DNA from: Phenylobacterium sp. Root1290
GTDB taxonomy: Bacteria; Pseudomonadota; Alphaproteobacteria; Caulobacterales; Caulobacteraceae
Length of the DNA: 64,000 nt
NCBI RefSeq assembly: GCF_001425305.1
Contig: NZ_LMEE01000003.1
Span: 461,232-525,231 of the forward strand
Reading direction: 5' to 3'
Shown: positions 60,371 through 64,000 of the stretch, one piece after another
Layout: each line of letters opens with the position of its first letter
Numbering within the stretch: the stretch's first letter is position 1
The notes under the pieces: generated by a model
The model's database searches: none
What the model was told of the DNA's origin: nothing
The model's input: the letters and a program-made list of their open reading frames with translations, nothing else
Position numbers and translations under genes: made by a program

Positions 60371-60813
60371 GCGCGGGTCGCCCAGACCTCGCGGCTGACC
60401 GCGAGCTTGTCGCCGGTCTCGTCGCTGAAATAGGGCGTGAAGCCCTCACGCAGATAGACGTGGCGGGCGCGGTCGTTGCCGGGGCGCACGTGCAGGCTCA
60501 CACCCTCGGCCGCAGTGTTGGCGAAGATCCAATCGACAGCGGCGCGGAAGAGGGCGCTGCCGGTCCCCCGGCCGGTCTTGTCGACCGCGATCCGGCGCAG
60601 CAGCGCCGTGGGCGCCGTGAACTCCTGGACGATCACGAAGCCGGCGAGACCGTCGCCCTGGCGGTAGCCTAGGTAACGGGCGTCGGGCGAGGCGAACTGG
60701 GCCTCATGCTCCGCCTCGCTGAACTGGCCGATGAAGGCGTCGTAGCCCGGCAGGCGCTCGATGCGCATGACCTCGGCGATGTCGGCCGTCGTCAGCGGAA
60801 CGAGCGCGGCCAC
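60367..60813 (-). CDS. GNAT family N-acetyltransferase
   Basis: A 148-residue acetyltransferase with the acetyl-CoA loop IAVDKTGRGTGSALFRAAVDWIF and GNAT C-terminal RHVYLREGFTPYF. It starts with GTG 60813. It is the last of a three-gene minus-strand set: thioesterase (61528-61067), small membrane protein (61063-60818) and this gene, with 3-5 base gaps. Its end meets the convergent SUOX-like gene with four-base overlap. Substrate unknown. Confidence 0.88.
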   Translation of the reverse strand: MAALVPLTTADIAEVMRIERLPGYDAFIGQFSEAEHEAQFASPDARYLGYRQGDGLAGFVIVQEFTAPTALLRRIAVDKTGRGTGSALFRAAVDWIFANTAAEGVSLHVRPGNDRARHVYLREGFTPYFSDETGDKLAVSREVWATRA

Positions 60814-60817
60814 GGGC

Positions 60818-61063
60818 CTAGTCCCTCAGCGTCCGCATGATGGAGCGGACGCCAAAGGCGGTCAGGACGCCGGTCATGATGCAGATGACGATCTCCATCG
60901 AGAGGTCCACCACCTGGTTCGGCGAGGTCGCGCCACGCGTCCCGCTCATCGCCGCGAACATGATCAGGTCCATGACGAAAAACAGGAAGATCGGTCCGGC
61001 CACCAGGACCATGAGCGCCGAGGGCGCGATCTTCTTGGCGGTGGCGGCGTCGAGCTTCTTCAT
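60818..61063 (-). CDS. Small two-helix membrane protein
   Basis: An 81-residue protein with two hydrophobic segments (SALMVLVAGPIFLFFVMDLIMFAAM and VDLSMEIVICIMTGVLTAFGVRSIM) around a short polar loop. Six Lys and Arg at the start put the N-terminus inside. No family recognised. It is coupled to the thioesterase (3-base gap) and the GNAT gene (4-base gap). Confidence 0.7.
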   Translation of the reverse strand: MKKLDAATAKKIAPSALMVLVAGPIFLFFVMDLIMFAAMSGTRGATSPNQVVDLSMEIVICIMTGVLTAFGVRSIMRTLRD

Positions 61064-61066
61064 GGG

Positions 61067-61528
61067 TCAGCTCCGGGGCTTGGTCTTCTTGATGATCGCC
61101 GAGAAGCTCATCACCGGCTCGCCCCCGGTGGTGATCAGGCCGCGGACGAACACCATGCTGCGGGCGGCCTTCACGACCTCGCCGCGGCACTCGACCAGCG
61201 AGCCCTCGGGGACCGCGCCGACGAAGTCGCCGTTGAACTGGGCGGTGACGCTACGGCTGTCCTGCAGGTCGTCGCGGGCGATCACGAACAGGCAGTAGTC
61301 GGCGAAGGTCATGATCGCGCCGCCGTGCATGAAGCCGCCGCCGTTCATATGGTGCTTTTCGGCGCGCATCGCGCAGACGCGCTGTCCGGTCTCGTCGACC
61401 CGGTAATAGAAGGGGCCAGCATGATCCTCGAACGGGTCGTTGCCGTACAGCACCCAGCCGGCCCACTCGCCGTCCTTTACGACCTGGTGCTTCCAGCCGC
61501 CGCTTTCGAGTTCTTCGCCGCCGTCCAT
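61067..61528 (-). CDS. Hotdog-fold thioesterase (PaaI family)
   Basis: A 153-residue acyl-CoA thioesterase: GGGFMHGGAIMTFADYCLFVIARDDLQDSRSVTAQFNGDFVGAVPEGSLVECRGEVVKAARSMVFVRGLITTGGEPVMSFSAIIKK is the core, with Asp in FADY as catalytic acid candidate. Distinct from the thioesterase at 31.2 kb. First gene of a three-gene set; divergent from the thiolase gene. Confidence 0.9.
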   Translation of the reverse strand: MDGGEELESGGWKHQVVKDGEWAGWVLYGNDPFEDHAGPFYYRVDETGQRVCAMRAEKHHMNGGGFMHGGAIMTFADYCLFVIARDDLQDSRSVTAQFNGDFVGAVPEGSLVECRGEVVKAARSMVFVRGLITTGGEPVMSFSAIIKKTKPRS

Positions 61529-61569
61529 TCCGTCCCCTGACCCCTAGAAGGGTTTGCTCGCCGCGTTCT

Positions 61570-61583
61570 CAAACACTAGTTTG
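61570..61583. promoter_or_regulatory. Small inverted repeat in the thioesterase-thiolase intergenic region
   Basis: CAAACACTAGTTTG (61570-61583) is a 5-bp inverted repeat with 4-base spacer in the 97-base region between divergent genes. It could be an operator of a fatty-acid or aromatic-degradation regulator. Evidence is only the symmetry and position, so confidence is low. Confidence 0.35.
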
Positions 61584-61625
61584 CGGCCCTTATCACGAAT
61601 GCGAACTAGGCGGCGGGGACATACG

Positions 61626-62834
61626 ATGCAAGGCCGGACTGTCTATCTCTGTGGCGGACTGCGGACGCCCATCGGCCGCTATGCCGGCGCCCTGTCGAAG
61701 GTGCGGGCCGACGATCTGGCCGCCCATCCGCTCCGGGCGCTGATGGCCGCCTATCCCAAGCTCGATTGGGCGCGGGTCGACGAGGTCATCTACGGCTGCG
61801 TCAATCAGGCCGGCGAGGACAACCGCAACGTCGCGCGTATGGCGCTGCTGCTGGCCGGGATGCCGGAAAGCGTGCCGGGCCTGACGGTCAACCGTCTCTG
61901 CGCCTCGGGCCTGGACGCCGTGATCGCAGGCGCGCGGGCGATCGCCTCGGGCGACGCCGACCTGATCGTCGCCGGCGGGGTCGAGAGCATGAGCCGCTCG
62001 CCCTTCGTCATGGCCAAGCCGGACACGGCGTTCTCGCGCACGCCGGAAATCTACGACACCACCATCGGCTGGCGGTTCGTGAACCCTGCGCTGAAGAAGG
62101 CCTATGGCGTCGACGCCATGCCCGAGACCGCCGAGAACGTGGCCACCGACTACCAGATCAACCGCGAAGACCAGGACGCCTTCGCACAGCGCAGCCAGGC
62201 CCGCGTCGGCGCGGCCCGCGCCAAGGGATTCTTCGAGGGCGAGATCGCTCCGGTCACCATCAAGGACCGCAAGGGCGACATCGTCGTCGCCCAGGACGAG
62301 CATCCGCGTCCCGACACCAGCCTGGAGGCGCTGAGCGCGCTGAAGCCGATCGTCCGCGAGGGCGGCACGGTGACGGCGGGCAACGCCTCGGGCGTCAATG
62401 ACGGCGCGGCGGCGCTGCTGCTTGCCTCCGCCGAGATGGTCGAGAAGCTGGGCCTTGAGCCGTTGGCCCGCATCGAGGCCGGCGCCGCCGGCGGCGTGGC
62501 CCCGCGGATCATGGGCGTCGGCCCGGTGCCGGCGGTCGAGAAGCTGACCGCCCGGCTCGGGATCAAGGTCGGCGACTTCGACGTCATCGAACTCAACGAG
62601 GCCTTCGCCGCCCAGGCCCTGGCCTGCACCCGCGCCTGGGGCTTGCCCGACGACGCGGCGCATGTGAACGCGCACGGCGGCGCCATCGCCATTGGTCACC
62701 CGCTGGGCGCCTCGGGCGCGCGGATCGCCCTGACGGCGGCCCGCACCCTGCAGCAGAATGGCGGCGACCGCGCCCTGGCGACCATGTGCGTGGGGGTGGG
62801 GCAGGGCTCGGCCCTGGCGCTGGCCCGCGTCTGA
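61626..62834 (+). CDS. Acyl-CoA thiolase (beta-ketoadipyl-CoA/acetyl-CoA acyltransferase)
   Basis: A 402-residue thiolase: active Cys92 in NRLCASGLDA, His near 360 in NAHGGAIAIGHPLGASGARI, and Cys in MCVGVGQGSAL near 390. The pattern MQGRTVYLCGGLRTPIGRYAGALSKVRADDLAAHPL and GVNDGAAALLLAS is that of PcaF-type 3-oxoadipyl-CoA thiolase, but no other beta-ketoadipate genes are near, so general beta-oxidation is equally likely. ATG 61626 gives the family start. It ends with a TGATG overlap into the next gene. Confidence 0.93.
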   Translation: MQGRTVYLCGGLRTPIGRYAGALSKVRADDLAAHPLRALMAAYPKLDWARVDEVIYGCVNQAGEDNRNVARMALLLAGMPESVPGLTVNRLCASGLDAVIAGARAIASGDADLIVAGGVESMSRSPFVMAKPDTAFSRTPEIYDTTIGWRFVNPALKKAYGVDAMPETAENVATDYQINREDQDAFAQRSQARVGAARAKGFFEGEIAPVTIKDRKGDIVVAQDEHPRPDTSLEALSALKPIVREGGTVTAGNASGVNDGAAALLLASAEMVEKLGLEPLARIEAGAAGGVAPRIMGVGPVPAVEKLTARLGIKVGDFDVIELNEAFAAQALACTRAWGLPDDAAHVNAHGGAIAIGHPLGASGARIALTAARTLQQNGGDRALATMCVGVGQGSALALARV

Positions 62835-63361
62835 TGCGGACCCTGGTCATCGCGGCGCTGGGCGTCACGCTTGCGGCCGGCGCCGTGCAGGCGCAAGTCC
62901 CGACCATACCGGTCGAGGCGCTGAAGGCCGCAGGGCTCGACCCGCACACCAAGGTCGATGGCGGCGCGGTCCAGGTTCTGACCGGGCAGCGGGCCGTCAT
63001 CGACATCGATGACAGCGGCAAGCTGAAGCTGGAGGACGTGGAGACTGGCCGCATCGGCATGGCGGCGTCCGACGGCAAGGAAACCTACAAGGGCGCGGGC
63101 GCCGGCAAGCTGGCCTTCGCGCTCGACGCCTCGGTCGAGAAGCGCCAGTCGATCCTCAAGATCTGGAACGGCCTGACCCGTCCGCTGGCCTATGAGGCCG
63201 AGATCACCGCCCTGCGCGGCGGCAAGCTGATGAAGCGGATGAGCACGATCTGCACCGTGCCAGCCGGCGCGGTGGGCTATGAGGTCTGGCCCGATCCGGT
63301 TATCAGCGTCACCCTTTCCAAGTTCGCCGAGACCCCGGCGGACAAGCACGTCTGCCAATAG
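62834..63361 (+). CDS. Exported protein of unknown function
   Basis: A 175-residue protein with a signal peptide (MRTLVIAALGVTLAAGAVQAQ) and a beta-rich body (KVDGGAVQVLTGQRAVIDIDDSGKLKLEDVETGRIGM and later SLLKIWNGLTRPLAYEAEITALRGGKLMKRMSTICTVPAGAVGYEVWP). No family recognised. Its ATG overlaps the thiolase stop by one base, and an acyl-CoA dehydrogenase follows 13 bases later, so it is embedded in a fatty-acid/aromatic breakdown operon. A periplasmic or outer-surface lipid-related role is possible but is inference. Confidence 0.7.
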   Translation: MRTLVIAALGVTLAAGAVQAQVPTIPVEALKAAGLDPHTKVDGGAVQVLTGQRAVIDIDDSGKLKLEDVETGRIGMAASDGKETYKGAGAGKLAFALDASVEKRQSILKIWNGLTRPLAYEAEITALRGGKLMKRMSTICTVPAGAVGYEVWPDPVISVTLSKFAETPADKHVCQ

Positions 63362-63374
63362 CCGAGACTTCTCA

Positions 63375-64000
63375 ATGGCCCTGGACCTCGAAACCCGCGA
63401 ACAGCTCATCGACACGGTGCGCCGGTTCGTCACCGAACGGCTGCGGCCGCTGGAGGCCAAGGTCTCCGAAGACGACGCCATCCCGCAGGAGGTGGTCGAG
63501 GAGATGAAGGGGCTGGGGCTGTTCGGCCTGTCGATCCCCGAGGAGTTCGGCGGCCTGGACCTGTCCATGGAGGACGAGTGCCTGGTCGGCGTCGAGCTCG
63601 AGCTGGGCCGCACCAGCCCGGCCTTCCGCTCGGCGTTCGGCACCAATGTCGGCATCGGCAGCCAGGGGCTGGTGATGTTCGGCACCGACGCCCAGAAGGC
63701 CAAGTACCTGCCGGGCATCGCCTCGGGCGAGATCATCACCTCGTTCGCCCTGACCGAGCCGGAGGCCGGGTCGGACAGCGCCAACGTCCAGACCACCGCG
63801 ATCCGAGACGGCGACGTCTACGTCCTGAACGGCACCAAGCGCTTCATCACCAACGCCAACAAGGCCGACCTGTTCACCGTCATGGCGCGGACCGATCCCT
63901 CCAAGGCCGGCGGCGGCGGGGGCGGGGTTTCGGCCTTCCTGGTGGAGCGCAACCTGCCGGGCCTGTCGGTCGGCAAGCCCGAGAAGAAGATGGGCCAGCA
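63375..64000 (+). CDS. Acyl-CoA dehydrogenase, N-terminal part (gene continues past the window)
   Basis: The first 208 residues of an FAD-dependent acyl-CoA dehydrogenase: REQLIDTVRRFVTERLRPLEAKVSEDDAIPQEVVEEMKGLGLFGLSIPEEFGGLDL is the N-terminal helical domain, and ITSFALTEPEAGSD followed by FITNANKADLFTVMARTD is the FAD-binding middle-domain signature. The catalytic Glu and C-terminal domain are outside. ATG 63375 follows the exported-protein gene by 13 bases. The third gene of the thiolase operon. Confidence 0.93.
   Translation, partial: MALDLETREQLIDTVRRFVTERLRPLEAKVSEDDAIPQEVVEEMKGLGLFGLSIPEEFGGLDLSMEDECLVGVELELGRTSPAFRSAFGTNVGIGSQGLVMFGTDAQKAKYLPGIASGEIITSFALTEPEAGSDSANVQTTAIRDGDVYVLNGTKRFITNANKADLFTVMARTDPSKAGGGGGGVSAFLVERNLPGLSVGKPEKKMGQ

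Noticed and set aside
1..64000. CRISPR array, prophage, insertion sequence, integrase or toxin-antitoxin locus
   Set aside because: No repeat-spacer pattern, transposase, phage structural gene or toxin-antitoxin pair was seen on either strand.

Overview
The window is a high-GC (roughly two thirds G+C by eye), gene-dense chromosomal segment from an alphaproteobacterium, almost certainly of the family Caulobacteraceae (Phenylobacterium or Caulobacter type). The evidence is a full-length CtrA cell-cycle regulator, a class II flagellar operon in the order fliF-fliG-flbE-fliN-flbD-flhA, clusters of GANTC (CcrM-type) sites in front of cell-cycle genes, and a split, circularly permuted tmRNA gene whose tag resembles the Caulobacter one. 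I see no IS element, prophage, CRISPR array, rRNA or ordinary tRNA. The genus is an inference.

Layout. 1-6.4 kb: end of a saccharopine-dehydrogenase-like gene, aspartate kinase (lysC), ubiG, an FkbM methyltransferase, an acyl-CoA synthetase and an alpha/beta hydrolase. 6.5-14.6 kb: small exported proteins, a zinc alcohol dehydrogenase, a double-headed TetR regulator, an M23 peptidase, arsC, a YceI protein and a membrane M28 peptidase. 14.7-28.1 kb is the cell-cycle and flagellar block: ctrA with a methylation-site-rich control region, an SDR, fliI-fliJ coupled to an exported GH10 xylanase, then the six-gene fliF-flhA operon on the opposite strand. 28.1-33.2 kb: a serine beta-lactamase-like hydrolase, a C13 (caspase-fold) peptidase, a thioesterase, the ClpXP adaptor sspB, the split tmRNA gene ssrA and a universal stress protein.

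33.4-41.4 kb: aquaporin, the acetolactate synthase genes (ilvB behind a leader-peptide attenuator, ilvH separated from it by an opposite-strand gene), miaA and serB diverging from overlapping start codons, a HAD phosphatase and a membrane-anchored trypsin-like protease. 41.4-43.3 kb is a less conserved patch holding a PEPxxWA-CTERM surface protein and an unrecognised gene. 43.3-54.2 kb: GNAT, hflC-hflK, an Mrp-type ATPase, two tandem GPH-family sugar transporters, an SDR and a DevB-DevA-DevC-like ABC exporter. 54.3-64 kb: an S46 peptidase, a long imperfect inverted repeat, the ohr-ohrR peroxide module with a visible operator, a nucleoside transporter, a GST, a small sulfite-oxidase-fold protein, two thioesterase/GNAT-type genes, and a thiolase, exported protein and acyl-CoA dehydrogenase running off the end.

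Themes. Several genes converge on cell-cycle proteolysis and flagellar timing: CtrA (C-terminus ending in Ala-Ala), tmRNA (tag ending in LAA) and SspB are all linked to ClpXP in Caulobacter, and the class II flagellar genes here are the kind of promoter CtrA activates. The most rewarding non-coding signals are the split tmRNA directly beside its adaptor gene, the ilvB attenuator, the ctrA and fliI control regions, and the inverted repeat at 56.4-56.5 kb.
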